DNA of 64,000 bases from Falsiphaeobacter marinintestinus (GCF_007923355.1 NZ_VOGO01000012.1:49999-113998), one strand, 5' to 3'. Positions 44,506 through 54,596 are shown, counted from the stretch's first letter. The notes: generated by a model from the letters alone, not told the origin. A program made the numbers and translations.

Positions 44506-45468
44506 ATGACCGTATCAGTGGCAGTTATTGGCCTTGGAATCATGGGACGCAGGTTGCTTGAGCATATGGTGCTGCATCCCGGCTATACGCCTGTCGCCCT
44601 GTGGGACCCCGACGCCGAGGCTTGTCGCGCTGCGGCGGGCGTGGCACCGGACGCCCGGGTCACCGCCTCGCCACAAGCGGCTATCGCAGCTGCGGATCTT
44701 GTTTACCTTGCCTGCCCGCCTGTGCCGCGCAAAGCCTATGCTTTGGAGGCGGCCGCCGCTGGCAAGGCCGTCTTCCTGGAAAAGCCGCTGGGCGTGGACA
44801 TCTCGCAAAGCGAAGAGCTCGTCGCGGGTCTCGCCGCGCATGGTGTTCCGGCTGCGGTCAATTTCACCCAAGCTGCAGGAAGTGCCCTGACCGGAGTGGC
44901 TGACGCGGCCCAATCGGGCGGGTTGGGAAATCTGGTCGGGGCCGACATCGTCGTCACCTATGCGGCCTGGCCCCGCGCTTGGCAAAAGACGGCGGATTGG
45001 CTTCGGTTTCGTGACGAGGGTGGTCTGACACGGGAAGTGATTTCACACTTCCTGTTCTTTTCTGAACGCATCCTCGGCCCGCTTTCGGTGGTCTGGGCGC
45101 GCCCGTCTTATCCGACGGATCCAGCGCTTTGCGAAACACAAATGCTTGCCCGGCTTGAGAACGCAGATGGGTTGCCGGTAACTGTCATGGCCAGCGTTGG
45201 CGGGGCTCAACCGGATCGCCAGGAACTTACGATCAAAGGAGAAGCTGCCAGTCGGCGTATCTCCGAATTCTACATCGACGCTGTTTCGCACGGTGGCCCA
45301 TTTGACGAGCTTGCAGCACGGCCCACAGATCCGCGGGCGAACAGTCTGAAAGCACAACTGGACGACCTTCTGTTGTGCATCGCGGGACAACCGAACCGCC
45401 TTGCAACACCTCACGAAGCTTTGCGGGTCCAAAAGCTGGTCGAAACGATGTTGAAAGGAAAGCCCTGA
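44506..45468 (+). CDS. Gfo/Idh/MocA-family NAD(P)-dependent oxidoreductase
   Basis: This 320-residue protein has an N-terminal Rossmann fold (VAVIGLGIMGRRLLEHM) and the family EKP motif in FLEKPLGVDI near 91, followed by an alpha/beta substrate domain with LTREVISHFLFF near 178. Family members are sugar, amino-sugar or small-acid dehydrogenases. The first strand also resembles hydroxyisobutyrate dehydrogenases, but the EKP motif favours Gfo/Idh/MocA. It lies 16 bp after the formamidase-like gene, so the two may be co-transcribed. The substrate is unknown. Confidence 0.82.
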   Translation: MTVSVAVIGLGIMGRRLLEHMVLHPGYTPVALWDPDAEACRAAAGVAPDARVTASPQAAIAAADLVYLACPPVPRKAYALEAAAAGKAVFLEKPLGVDISQSEELVAGLAAHGVPAAVNFTQAAGSALTGVADAAQSGGLGNLVGADIVVTYAAWPRAWQKTADWLRFRDEGGLTREVISHFLFFSERILGPLSVVWARPSYPTDPALCETQMLARLENADGLPVTVMASVGGAQPDRQELTIKGEAASRRISEFYIDAVSHGGPFDELAARPTDPRANSLKAQLDDLLLCIAGQPNRLATPHEALRVQKLVETMLKGKP

Positions 45469-45619
45469 TTGCGGCGGCACTAACGCCCCTCTGAACGCAC
45501 CCGCACGCAACACGGGCTTGACCTATGACTGGACCTGCTGAACAGGTTAAGGTTATCCAAGATATGGCAGAGGCCTTGGCATCAGACGTGTCAAAGACCT
45601 TTGCGAGGGGAAACATGCA

Positions 45620-46558
45620 ATGTCGGATAGATACGCATCGGGCAAACACGCGGCTCTGCACATGTGGAGCAGACAAACGCCCGTGATGCGTGGTGTCGTG
45701 CTGATGTGTATGTCGACCGTAGCCTTTGCCATAATGCATGCGTCCGTTCGCTTCGTCTCGGCAGAACTGCCACCGTTTCAAATCGCGTTCTTTCGAAACC
45801 TCTTTGGACTGGCTTTTCTTGTGCCCTTACTGGTTGGAGCGGGCTTCGCACAAATGCGTACCCGACGTATCGGCCTGCACGCCCTGCGTGGTTTGATCAA
45901 CATCTGCGCGATGCTGATGTTCTTTACCGCCCTCTCGATCACGCCGCTGGCAAAGGTCACCGCGCTGAGCTTCGCAGCGCCGATTTTCGCTGCTGTCCTC
46001 AGCGTCGTCTTTCTGGGGGAACGGTTCAGACTGTATCGCTGGATCGCTATTCTTTTCGGATTTCTGGGCGTGCTTATCATCCTGCGCCCGGGCTTTGTAA
46101 CGCTTGAACCCGGTGCCCTTCTGGCTGCGGGTGCGGCAGCACTTTGGGCGGTGGCAATGATCCTCATTAAAATTTTGTCGCGGACAGAAAGCAGCGTGGC
46201 AATTGTCGCCTGGATGGGGATTTTCCTGTGCTCTTTTTCGGTCGGCCCCGCGCTTTGGGTCTGGCAGACTCCGACGGTTTGGAATTTGATATGGCTGGCG
46301 TTTATTGGTCTGTGCGGATCAATCGCTCAGGTCACTTTAAGCCAGTCATTCAAGGAAACTGACCCGACGGCTGTGTTACCGCTGGATTTTCTGAAACTGA
46401 TCTGGACAACCATTCTGGGTGCATGGTTCTTTGGCGAATTTCCTGACGCTCTGACATGGATCGGAGCGATGGTCATTTTCTCAGCTGGCCTGTTCATTGC
46501 ACATCGTGAAAGACGGCAGAAGACCGGCCAAACAGGCCTTGCGGATACAGGGTCTTAG
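45620..46558 (+). CDS. EamA/DMT-family metabolite exporter
   Basis: This 312-residue membrane protein has ten predicted segments in two EamA repeats: the first begins VMRGVVLMCMSTVAFAIMHAS, and the second begins LLAAGAAALWAVAMILIKIL near 170. Conserved VTALSFAAPIFAAVLSVVFLGERF near 115 ends the first repeat. RhaT/RarD-like members export amino acids or related metabolites. A 151-bp gap separates it from the oxidoreductase gene, so it probably has its own promoter. The substrate is unknown. Confidence 0.88.
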   Translation: MSDRYASGKHAALHMWSRQTPVMRGVVLMCMSTVAFAIMHASVRFVSAELPPFQIAFFRNLFGLAFLVPLLVGAGFAQMRTRRIGLHALRGLINICAMLMFFTALSITPLAKVTALSFAAPIFAAVLSVVFLGERFRLYRWIAILFGFLGVLIILRPGFVTLEPGALLAAGAAALWAVAMILIKILSRTESSVAIVAWMGIFLCSFSVGPALWVWQTPTVWNLIWLAFIGLCGSIAQVTLSQSFKETDPTAVLPLDFLKLIWTTILGAWFFGEFPDALTWIGAMVIFSAGLFIAHRERRQKTGQTGLADTGS

Positions 46559-46664
46559 ACCGCACCGAAATGATGCACAGTTGGGTCAAGCGCGAAATTA
46601 GATGTGCCGCGGGCAGAAGCCGCAATACCCACCAGAAACTTGCCAGATACAACTCTAAATTGCA

Positions 46665-48275
46665 TTGTTGACGCATATTTGGCTAACGGGGAATTGCTAC
46701 CTGCTCCGCAAAAGCGCCCTCGCCGCCCTCCTGGCACTTACGTTTGCAGGAGCCACCTTGGTGCAATCCGAAAGCGCCAATCTGCCGCTTCCCTCGGCAC
46801 TCCCGCTTCTGGATTATGAGGCTCAGCTTTACCCTTTCATCGCTGCCCGCACGTTCGCGACAGACGACTGGATACGCGACAAAAGCTGGCGCGATACGGG
46901 GCCGTTCATTCTTGACACGTCTTACGGTGTTCATCCTGCCGTGCGGATCTATTATGCACCCCAGATCCTGGCCTGGCTGAAAGCCGAAAGAAAGGGCCCC
47001 ATTCCCGACGGTGCGATGGTGGTCAAGGAAATGGCGTCCCCTCCGACCGCGCGCTATGTTGAGTATCAGCAAACTCTGGAAGCCAAGTATCCTGATGACC
47101 CTGCACAGGTCGAGACAGAGATGCTTGGCTTTCTTCGTACGATCCGTGGCTTGAACTGGACAGTTATGGTCAAAGGCAGTGCTTCGTCTCATGGGAGCTG
47201 GTTCTTTGTATCGGTCGGACAATCAGCCGCCGTGGACAATATCGACGCGCCATTTTCACCTCCGTCCGGGCAGGCAGGCGATGTCATGTGCATGCGGTGC
47301 CATGCCTCTGCCGCCGAAGAACTGATCTTTTCCACCCTCGAAAACATCGAAGGCTTCCCCGTTGAACCGTTGATTTTCCGAGCCGACGAAAGCTGGCGTG
47401 ACATGGATGCCTTTCCCCCCGGCCCATTCAACCTGCCCACAGTGCAGCGCCCGGGGATGGGCAAAGGCGAAGCCGCGTTGATCCAGGACTTTTCCACGAC
47501 GAAACCGCACTTGCGGACTCCAATGCAAAGGCAGCGCCGTCACCGACGCATGTGAACCCGGTTTTGACGGCTATGTTTCCGCCCATGGATGGCATCGCAA
47601 TCCCCCCGAGGATGTGCAGACGCTGCCCAGCGAATGGCTTGATCATGCCCCAGCCCGCCCCGACGGACCGCAGCATTTTCTGACGTCAGACAATTGCATC
47701 GGCTGTCATGGCGGGCTGGGGCAATGGGGCAATGGGGCAATGGCGCAAAAAAGCATGCGATTGACGCCCATGCCAACCCGGATGCCGGCTTGGACCCCAA
47801 TGGTTTCAAAGTGGCATACACACTTTTGCATGCGCCCCTGACCGAAGCCGAAGAAGAGGCGCAGAAAGCTAACGGCACTTATCCATATCATCAGTATGGC
47901 AACCTCGCCCGCGAAGGCATCTCTTGCGCGGTCTGCCACCATATCGCCCCGCCATAGCGCGCCGAAGGGCAACCGGACTATAATACACTCGACACCTATC
48001 TGATGAACGGCACGACGGGCGCTTACCGGCTGACTCAGGCGGATCGTCTGATCGGACCTTTCGACGGCGTGCGGCAGAAACCTATGCAGAATGCGATGGG
48101 CGTCACGCCAATCTACGACGATTGTGTCAAAGAGGCCGAATTGTGCGGCGCGTGCCATACCATCAACTTGCCCAATGTGGATGCAGACAAAAACCAGCCA
48201 CTGGAAGGCTATACAGAAGCAGATCAGGCGGTCTTTAATCAGGCGGCCCGGAACGGGTCAGCGACGCTTCAATGA
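46665..48275 (+). pseudogene. Decayed multihaem cytochrome c gene
   Basis: Four CxxCH haem motifs are spread over three broken segments: CMRCH (47289-47303), CIGCH (47695-47709), CAVCH (47925-47939) and CGACH near 48148. The first segment (46665-47555) has an N-terminal hydrophobic signal-like stretch. The frame shifts near 47495-47550. A second shift falls in a GGGGCAAT tandem repeat at 47727-47750, and an in-frame TAG lies at 47955-47957, after which the same frame continues to 48275. The protein would have been a periplasmic multihaem electron carrier or oxidase subunit. The C-terminus also appears lost, because no further haem motif follows. Confidence 0.85.
47727..47750. repeat. GGGGCAAT tandem repeat (three copies) causing a frameshift
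   Basis: Three contiguous 8-bp units lie inside the cytochrome pseudogene. The reading frame upstream (frame with CIGCH) and downstream (frame with CAVCH) differ exactly across this repeat, consistent with replication slippage. Confidence 0.75.
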
Positions 48276-48351
48276 CGGCAGGCAACAGCTGACTGCTTTG
48301 CAGTCGTCGCCTCAGACACAAGCAGCAAGACAGTTACAGGATTTCCAGCCT

Positions 48352-48984
48352 CTAAACCTTTTCGAACAGGACAATCAGTGCCTGATCATCCTTGTGCTCT
48401 CCAGCAGCAAGATCACCATAAATCCGCGTTTCGGACAGTGTCAGGTTGTGGATCTTGCCCTTCTTCAGAGCGTCAAACTTGGCCCTGAATCCAGCAGAGT
48501 CGAAATGGCGCGCGTTGATCGACAAGGCAAATTGCGCCCCCGACCGGGAAATGCGCAAAAGCCCGTCGATGGCATCCGGCCCGACGTGCCCGGTGGTGAA
48601 GGTGCCCGAGGATACGATGCCAGCATAGCTTTCCGGTAGCACTGGGATACCTTCGTTCAGATCGGCCTCGATCGCGTCGCGATAGATGTCTTTGCGCATC
48701 GCCTGATCCAGCATTTCGGCGCTGATATCCGTGGCATCAATCGGGCCAACACCCAAATCGCTTAACACCGCACCGCAAAGCCCGGTGCCCGCGCCGACAT
48801 CCAGAACCGGTCCCTGCCCGCCCGCGCCGACAAAAGCGCGCGCGGTGTGGATATGCAGTTGATAGTCCTCACGCGCGGCAAAGGTCTGGTCATAATCCCC
48901 GGCCCACTCGGCATAGAGCCGGCGAGAATCATCGGGTGTGTCCAGCGCATAGGCGGTTTCAAGATCGGGTTTGTCGGTTGTCAT
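48352..48984 (-). CDS. Class I SAM-dependent methyltransferase
   Basis: This 210-residue protein has the Rossmann-like methyltransferase core: motif I VLDVGAGTGLCGAVL near 60, motif II DATDISAEML near 83 and motif III near IVSSGTFTTGHV. The N-terminal region (AYALDTPDDSRRLYAEWAGDYD) resembles small-molecule methyltransferases of the UbiE/Williams-Beuren-region type. Its substrate is unknown. It is divergent from the SDR gene at 49068, with an 83-bp spacer. Confidence 0.88.
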   Translation of the reverse strand: MTTDKPDLETAYALDTPDDSRRLYAEWAGDYDQTFAAREDYQLHIHTARAFVGAGGQGPVLDVGAGTGLCGAVLSDLGVGPIDATDISAEMLDQAMRKDIYRDAIEADLNEGIPVLPESYAGIVSSGTFTTGHVGPDAIDGLLRISRSGAQFALSINARHFDSAGFRAKFDALKKGKIHNLTLSETRIYGDLAAGEHKDDQALIVLFEKV

Positions 48985-49067
48985 GCCCCATCAAACCCAC
49001 CGGAAGCGATTCGGATCAAGCGGTCTGTGGTCTTGCATCCGCGATGCGTGCAGATCATGTAGTCTGC

Positions 49068-49919
49068 ATGGACAAGGTTTTGATCTCATTCGGGCATGGG
49101 TATTCTGCCCAGGCGCTGGCGAAACGGCTACTTCCGCGGGGCTGGCGGATCATTGGCACCACACGGTCTGCCGACAAGGCTGACGCGATGCGGATGGCCG
49201 GGGTCGAGCCGGTTTTGTGGCCCGATGCGTTGGGTGATCTCCCGCTGGATCAGGCATCGCATTTGTTGGTCTCGGCTGGGCCCACCGCTGATGGGGACCC
49301 GGTTCTGGCCATTCTGGGCGACCGGATCGCCGCCAATGCTGATCGGTTGGACTGGGTCGGATATCTGTCAACCACGGCCGTTTATGGCGATCATCAGGGC
49401 AGTTGGGTTGATGAAACCACGCCCCTGACCCCTGCCAGCCGACGCGGCGAATGGCGGGTCGCCGCCGAACAGGCATGGGGAGCAATCCCGAACTTGCCCC
49501 TGCATGTGTTCCGACTGGCCGGGATCTATGGGCCCGGGCGCGGGCCGTTTGCCAAGGTGCGCGCAGGCACCGCGCGCCGGATCATCAAGCCCGGTCAGGT
49601 GTTTTCCCGCACCCATGTCGAGGATATCGCGCAGGTGCTGGACGCCTCGATGCTGCATCCCGAACCGGGCGCGGCCTATAACGTTTGCGACGACCTGCCC
49701 GCCCCGCCGCAGGACGTCATCGCCCTGGCAGCTGAACTGCTGGGCCTTCCAGTGCCGCCCGAGATCCCGTTTGAAACGGCCGAGATGACGCCGATGGCGC
49801 GCAGTTTTTATGGTGAAAGCAAGCGGGTGTGGAATGACCGGATCAAGTCGGATCTGGGTGTGCGTCTGCTTTATCCCGACTATCGCACCGGTCTGGCAGC
49901 CCTGCTGGAGCAGGAATGA
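49068..49919 (+). CDS. NAD(P)-dependent SDR/epimerase-like protein (YeeZ-like)
   Basis: This 283-residue protein is read from the ATG at 49068; a longer upstream frame would overlap the divergent methyltransferase gene. It opens with KVLISFGHGYSAQALAKRLL, a variant of the GxGxxG nucleotide-binding motif (here G-H-G-Y-S-A). It has YLSTTAVYGDHQG near 103, the family's Ser/Thr and Tyr site, and FRLAGIYGPGRGPF near 147. It resembles extended SDR proteins annotated as YeeZ or nucleoside-sugar epimerases. It overlaps the ExoD-like gene by 4 bp. The substrate is unknown. Confidence 0.85.
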   Translation: MDKVLISFGHGYSAQALAKRLLPRGWRIIGTTRSADKADAMRMAGVEPVLWPDALGDLPLDQASHLLVSAGPTADGDPVLAILGDRIAANADRLDWVGYLSTTAVYGDHQGSWVDETTPLTPASRRGEWRVAAEQAWGAIPNLPLHVFRLAGIYGPGRGPFAKVRAGTARRIIKPGQVFSRTHVEDIAQVLDASMLHPEPGAAYNVCDDLPAPPQDVIALAAELLGLPVPPEIPFETAEMTPMARSFYGESKRVWNDRIKSDLGVRLLYPDYRTGLAALLEQE

Positions 49920-50506
49920 CCGACGATGATCCCCCGGCCCCATCCAGCCTGGGCGACTTGCTGGATGCGTTGGAAAATGCCGCAAGCGGCCCACATGTCA
50001 GCACACGCGACATCCTGAACCAGATCGGTGAACGCAGCTATACACCGATCATTCTGGCCTTTGCGGTGCTGTTGGTGTCGCCCCTGTCGGGCATCCCAGG
50101 CGTGCCAACGCTATCGGCGATCCTGATGGTGATGATCAGCGTGCAGGGCGTCATCGGACGCCAGCAGTTGTGGCTGCCCGGGTTCATCCTGCGCCGTCGG
50201 GTCAATGCCGACCGGTTCCGCAAGGCAGTTTCTTGGCTGCGCAAACCGGGCGCCTGGATCGACCGCCATTCCCACCCACGGCTGCGTGGGCTGACCACAG
50301 GCCCGGCGCGCGGCGTGGCGTTTCTGCTGTGTATGATAATCCCGATCCTCTGGCCCGCACTAGAACTTTTGCCGATGGTCACGTCTATCGGGGCCGGAGC
50401 CGTCGCACTTCTGGCCTTCGGCCTGCTGACGCATGACGGGCTCTACGTCCTGTTGGGATACCTGATGGCCGGCGGCCTGGCCGGGATCCTGCTCTGGCTG
50501 ATCTGA
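49916..50506 (+). CDS. ExoD-family membrane protein
   Basis: This 196-residue protein has an N-terminal cytoplasmic stretch (LGDLLDALENAASG), then hydrophobic segments near 47-68, 70-82, 130-150 and 157-192. The motif LVSPLSGIPGVPTLSAILMVMISVQ near 58 is typical of ExoD, first described in Sinorhizobium exopolysaccharide mutants. Its molecular role is unknown. It is coupled to the SDR gene by a 4-bp overlap and is convergent with dxs. Confidence 0.87.
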   Translation: MTDDDPPAPSSLGDLLDALENAASGPHVSTRDILNQIGERSYTPIILAFAVLLVSPLSGIPGVPTLSAILMVMISVQGVIGRQQLWLPGFILRRRVNADRFRKAVSWLRKPGAWIDRHSHPRLRGLTTGPARGVAFLLCMIIPILWPALELLPMVTSIGAGAVALLAFGLLTHDGLYVLLGYLMAGGLAGILLWLI

Positions 50507-50532
50507 GATCCGCCCTGCCAAGGCAAACGACC

Positions 50533-50554
50533 GCGCCGCGCGCCAGCGCGGCGC
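50533..50554. terminator. GC-rich hairpin between convergent exoD-like gene and dxs
   Basis: GCGCCGCGC (50533-50541) pairs perfectly with GCGCGGCGC (50546-50554) over a 4-nt loop. There is no T tract. Its place between convergent genes suggests a bidirectional terminator or mRNA-end hairpin. Confidence 0.55.
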
Positions 50555-50610
50555 CCGGCCCAACCAGAGGACGGGCCGTCAGGCCTGGGAGATGCGCGGG
50601 AGCCCCTACC

Positions 50611-52539
50611 TCAGGCGCGTTTGTCGGTGAGCGAGGCCACCCCCAGAACGTCCAGCACTTTTGCTTCGATCTGCTCGGCATTCATACCTGCAATGGCGTA
50701 CATGTCATCCGGGCTGGATTGATCGATGAAGATGTCGGGCAGCACCATCGAGCGATATTTCAATCCACGATCGAAAACGCCTTCGTCTGCCAGCAACTGG
50801 GCAACGTGGCTGCCAAAGCCGCCAATCGCACCCTCTTCGATGGTGATCAGCGCGTCGTGCTCGGCCGCCAGAGACAGGATCAGGTCGCGGTCCAGCGGTT
50901 TGGCAAAACGGGCATCTGCGATGGTCGGGGAAATACCCCGCGCGCTCAACGCCTCGGCGGCTTTCTGAACTTCTGCAAGGCGCGTGCCAAAAGATAAGAT
51001 CGCCACACCTGATCCTTTGCGGACCATGCGGCCTTTGCCGATCTCCAAAGGTTCCGGGTTTTCAGGGATCTCGACCCCGACCCCTTCGCCTCGCGGATAG
51101 CGGAACGCGATGGGGCCATCGTCATGGGCGGCGGCGGTCGTCACCATGCGGGCCAGTTCAGCCTCATCAGCGGCGGCCATCACCACCATGCCCGGCAAGT
51201 TGGACAGATAGGCAACGTCGAATGCCCCGGCATGGGTTGCGCCGTCGGCCCCGACCAATCCGGCACGGTCGATGGCAAAACGCACCGGCAGCCGCTGGAT
51301 CGCTACATCATGCACAACCTGATCATAGCCACGCTGCAAAAAGGTCGAATACATCGTACAGAACGGCTTCATCCCGCCCGCCGCCAATGCAGCGCAAAAA
51401 GTTACGCCGTGCTGTTCGGCGATGCTGACGTCGAAACAGCGTGACGGATAGCGTTCCGCCATCAAATTCAGGCCCGTCCCATCGGGCATGGCCGCAGTGA
51501 CAGCGACGATCTTGTCATCAGCGGCGGCCAAATCGACCAGTGTTTTCCCAAAGACCGACGTATAGGACGGCGCGTTTGAGGGTGTTTTCGTCTGCTCGCC
51601 CGTCACAACATCGAACTTGGCCGTGGCGTGGCCTTTGTCGCGGGCGGCTTCGGCCGGAGCATAGCCTTTACCCTTCTTGGTCAGCACATGGATCAGGATC
51701 GGACCAGTCGCCCGGGCCTTGACCGTGCGCAACACCGGCAACAACTGGTACATGTCGTGCCCATCGATAGGTCCAAGATAGGAAAACCCGAGTTCTTCGA
51801 ACAGCGTCCCGCCCACGGCCATGCCTTTCAGCATTTCCTTGGCGCGTTTGGCGCCTTCGCGGAACGGTTCAGGCAGCAGCGACACCGCGCCTTTGGCAGC
51901 GGCTTTGAACTCTTGAAACGGCTCTTCGGCATACAGGCGCGACAGATAGGACGACAGCGCACCAACCGGCGGGGCAATCGACATCTCGTTGTCGTTCAGG
52001 ATCACAATCAGCCGCTTTTTCAAATGGCCTGCGTTGTTCATCGCTTCGAACGCCATGCCCGCGCTCATCGACCCATCGCCGATGACGGCGATAGCGTCGC
52101 CCAGACCCTCAGGGGTCACACCGCCCAGATCGCGCGCCACCGCAAAGCCCAACGCGGCCGAAATCGAGGTTGAACTATGGGCCGCCCCGAACGGATCGTA
52201 GGGCGATTCACTGCGTTTGGTGAACCCGCTCAGCCCGCCTTTCTGGCGGAGCGTGCGGATGCGGTCGCGTCGCCCGGTCAGGATCTTGTGCGGATAGCAT
52301 TGATGCCCAACGTCCCAAACCACCTTGTCGCGCGGTGTGTCGAAGACCGCATGCAACGCCACGGTCAGTTCGACGACGCCCAGCCCAGCGCCCAGATGGC
52401 CCCCGGTGACCGACACGGCGGAGATGGTTTCGGCCCGCAATTCTTGTGCCAGCTGAGTCAGTTTAGCATCGGACAGACCTTTCATATCCGCAGGGCGGTT
52501 GATCTGGTCCAGCAGCGGGGTCTCGGGTCGGATTGGCAT
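50611..52539 (-). CDS. dxs: 1-deoxy-D-xylulose-5-phosphate synthase
   Basis: This 642-residue thiamine-diphosphate enzyme condenses pyruvate and glyceraldehyde 3-phosphate in the first step of the MEP isoprenoid pathway. It has the N-terminal [22 protein letters not shown] (catalytic His near 47), the Mg-ThDP motif [18 protein letters not shown] near 152-169 and the transketolase-like [21 protein letters not shown] near 368. The C-terminal domain ends normally. The start has GGAGG upstream. It lies downstream of ispA and xseB on the same strand, the common alphaproteobacterial arrangement. Confidence 0.98.
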   Translation of the reverse strand: MPIRPETPLLDQINRPADMKGLSDAKLTQLAQELRAETISAVSVTGGHLGAGLGVVELTVALHAVFDTPRDKVVWDVGHQCYPHKILTGRRDRIRTLRQKGGLSGFTKRSESPYDPFGAAHSSTSISAALGFAVARDLGGVTPEGLGDAIAVIGDGSMSAGMAFEAMNNAGHLKKRLIVILNDNEMSIAPPVGALSSYLSRLYAEEPFQEFKAAAKGAVSLLPEPFREGAKRAKEMLKGMAVGGTLFEELGFSYLGPIDGHDMYQLLPVLRTVKARATGPILIHVLTKKGKGYAPAEAARDKGHATAKFDVVTGEQTKTPSNAPSYTSVFGKTLVDLAAADDKIVAVTAAMPDGTGLNLMAERYPSRCFDVSIAEQHGVTFCAALAAGGMKPFCTMYSTFLQRGYDQVVHDVAIQRLPVRFAIDRAGLVGADGATHAGAFDVAYLSNLPGMVVMAAADEAELARMVTTAAAHDDGPIAFRYPRGEGVGVEIPENPEPLEIGKGRMVRKGSGVAILSFGTRLAEVQKAAEALSARGISPTIADARFAKPLDRDLILSLAAEHDALITIEEGAIGGFGSHVAQLLADEGVFDRGLKYRSMVLPDIFIDQSSPDDMYAIAGMNAEQIEAKVLDVLGVASLTDKRA

Positions 52540-52563
52540 CTGCGCCTCCTTGCGGCAGCAGGG

Positions 52564-53430
52564 TTAGCTTTCGCGCGAGATAACGAAGCGGGCGGCATCC
52601 CGCAAGGTTTCGGCGCGATCACCGTAAACATCAACTGCGGTACACGCCTGATCGACAAGGTCTGCGGCCCGGGATTTAGCAGCCTCCAACCCCAACAACG
52701 ACACAAACGTCGCTTTGCCGGCATCGGCATCCTTGCGCAGGCGTTTGCCGGCTTTTTCAGCGTCACCTTCTTCATCCAAGATGTCGTCAGCGATCTGGAA
52801 AGCAAGGCCCAATGCCTGGGCGTATTGGCGCAGGGGCTCGGGTTCGGCCTGCGCCAGAACAGCCCCGGCGCAGGCCGACCACGTGATCAGCGCTCCGGTT
52901 TTGCCCGCTTGCAGGTGGGTGATCTGCTCCAACGTCAGCGGCGTGTCAGTGCTTTCAGCGGCAATATCCAATGCTTGCCCCAGCACCATGCCCTGGGCCC
53001 CGCTGGCCTGCGCAAGGCTCAATGCCAGATCGGCACGGACCTGAGCCGGGCCGCAGTCGGGATGGGCCGCCAGCTCAAAGGCCAGCGTCTGCAACGCATC
53101 CCCGGCCAAAACGGCGGTGGTTTCGTCGAATGCAACGTGCACCGTCGGGCGCCCCCGCCGCAGGTCGTCATCATCCATACAAGGCAGATCGTCATGCACC
53201 AAAGAATAGGCGTGCAACGCTTCGATGGCGCAGGCGGGCCAGATGGCGGTGGCTGGCGCCACGTCATGCAGCCGCGCGCTTTCCAATACCAGAAAACCGC
53301 GCAGGCGTTTTCCCCCGGTGGTGGCATAGGCCATGGCGCGGGTCACCGGAAGGTCATCGAGCCGGTTGAAAACAGTATCAAAATGGGTGACAATCAGCCC
53401 CCCGTCTTCGGTCAGCCTTTGGGCGAACAT
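52564..53430 (-). CDS. ispA: Polyprenyl diphosphate synthase (farnesyl/geranylgeranyl type)
   Basis: This 288-residue all-alpha prenyltransferase has the two aspartate-rich motifs: DDLPCMDDDDLRRG (about 79-92) and DDILDEEGDAEKAG (about 216-229). The residues before the first motif (Y-S-L-V-H) suit farnesyl diphosphate synthase, which lengthens isopentenyl and dimethylallyl diphosphate. It lies between xseB and dxs and directly feeds on the Dxs pathway product. Which chain length it makes is inferred, not shown. Confidence 0.93.
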   Translation of the reverse strand: MFAQRLTEDGGLIVTHFDTVFNRLDDLPVTRAMAYATTGGKRLRGFLVLESARLHDVAPATAIWPACAIEALHAYSLVHDDLPCMDDDDLRRGRPTVHVAFDETTAVLAGDALQTLAFELAAHPDCGPAQVRADLALSLAQASGAQGMVLGQALDIAAESTDTPLTLEQITHLQAGKTGALITWSACAGAVLAQAEPEPLRQYAQALGLAFQIADDILDEEGDAEKAGKRLRKDADAGKATFVSLLGLEAAKSRAADLVDQACTAVDVYGDRAETLRDAARFVISRES

Positions 53431-53673
53431 TCACATGCCTTCGACAGGAGTCGTGCCCGTAGCGGTGCCGTCGCCATCCAGCGTGATTGCGGCGACCTTT
53501 TCTTCAGCGCGCTTCAGTTCGTCTTCGCAGCGTTTCTTTAGCGCCGCACCGCGTTCGTAAAGGTTGATCGACGCATCCAGCGCGACGTCGCCACGCTCAA
53601 GCTGATCCACCACGGTTTCCAGCTCTTTCATGGCCTGTTCGAAGGTCATTTCGTTCACGGGCGTGTCGGTCAT
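53431..53673 (-). CDS. xseB: Exodeoxyribonuclease VII small subunit
   Basis: This 80-residue helical protein has the XseB core MTFEQAMKELETVVDQLERGDVALDASI followed by LYERGAALKKRCEDELKRAEEKV. It pairs with XseA to make exonuclease VII, which degrades single-stranded DNA. Its ATG overlaps the stop of the deacetylase-like gene (ATGA), and it ends directly before ispA. XseA is not in the window. Confidence 0.95.
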   Translation of the reverse strand: MTDTPVNEMTFEQAMKELETVVDQLERGDVALDASINLYERGAALKKRCEDELKRAEEKVAAITLDGDGTATGTTPVEGM

Positions 53674-54596
53674 GTCGCGGCCTTTATCAGTTCTTCCACA
53701 TGTGCCTTCGCCGAGGCAGCTAGCGCGGTCAGATCATATCCGCCTTCTAAAGTCGAGACCACGCGACCGTCACAAACCTCGTCGGCAATCTTGCACAATT
53801 CGGCGGTGATCCAGGCGAAATCTTCGGTGCTCCAGTTCAGCTGGGCCAGCGGATCGTCCTGATGTGCGTCGAACCCGGCTGAAATGATGATCAACTCGGG
53901 CCGGAAGCTGCGCAGGCGGGGGAATGCCTGATCGCGCCATGCACTGCGCATTTCGGCCCCACCGGTGTCGGGGCCCAACGGGATGTTCAGCACGTTGCCA
54001 TGCACGCCGGTTTCATCGGCGCGCCCGGTGCCAGGCCAAAGTGGCATTTGCTGGCTGGTGATGGTCAACGCGCGGGCATCGTCCCACAACAAGTCTTGCG
54101 TGCCGTTGCCATGGTGCACGTCGAAATCGACCACGGCGACGCGGGACAGGCCGTGATGATCCAACGCGTGTTTCGCCGCGAGCGCCGCATTACCAAACAG
54201 ACAAAAGCCCATGGCGGTGTCGGTTTCCGCGTGGTGCCCCGGTGGGCGAATTGCGCAGAACGCATTCGGGGCTTCGCCGCCCAGCACCATATCGACGGCT
54301 TTCACGCAGGCCCCGGCGGCGCGGAACGCCGCATCCAGTGAGCCGGGCGAAGTAAAGGTATCGCCATCGATCTGGTAATATCCATCCGCTGGCAGGGTGC
54401 GGCGCAGTTCCTCAAGATGGGATTTCGGGTGGACACGCAGGATGTCATCCTCGGCGGCCAAGGGCGCGGTCACGCGGGTCAGATCCAAAGGCTCCAACGC
54501 GTGCAGGACGTGCTCCAACCTGGCAACCCGCTCGGGGTGGCCGGTGGGCGTGACATGGGACAGGCAGTCGGCGTGTGTCAGAAGAGCTGTTTTCAT
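53670..54596 (-). CDS. Histone-deacetylase-family protein (amidohydrolase)
   Basis: This 308-residue zinc-dependent deacetylase is read from the ATG at 54596; an upstream start has no support. It has the family motifs CAIRPPGHHAETDTAMGFCLFGNAA near 127 (paired His), VAVVDFDVHHGNGTQD near 164 (metal Asp and His) and IISAGFDAHQDDPL near 246 (metal Asp). Bacterial members deacetylate polyamines or other acylated amines (AcuC/AphA type). It overlaps xseB by 4 bp, the common alphaproteobacterial order. It is divergent from the multicopper oxidase gene. Confidence 0.93.
   Translation of the reverse strand: MKTALLTHADCLSHVTPTGHPERVARLEHVLHALEPLDLTRVTAPLAAEDDILRVHPKSHLEELRRTLPADGYYQIDGDTFTSPGSLDAAFRAAGACVKAVDMVLGGEAPNAFCAIRPPGHHAETDTAMGFCLFGNAALAAKHALDHHGLSRVAVVDFDVHHGNGTQDLLWDDARALTITSQQMPLWPGTGRADETGVHGNVLNIPLGPDTGGAEMRSAWRDQAFPRLRSFRPELIIISAGFDAHQDDPLAQLNWSTEDFAWITAELCKIADEVCDGRVVSTLEGGYDLTALAASAKAHVEELIKAAT

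Noticed and set aside
47727..47750. GGGGCAAT repeat as a CRISPR or regulatory array
   Set aside because: The units are 8 bp and contiguous without spacers; slippage inside a coding sequence explains them. No CRISPR array was seen in the window.
52177..53541. 454-codon plus-strand frame opposite dxs, ispA and xseB
   Set aside because: All three minus-strand genes are clear family members; the opposite frame shows no motifs.
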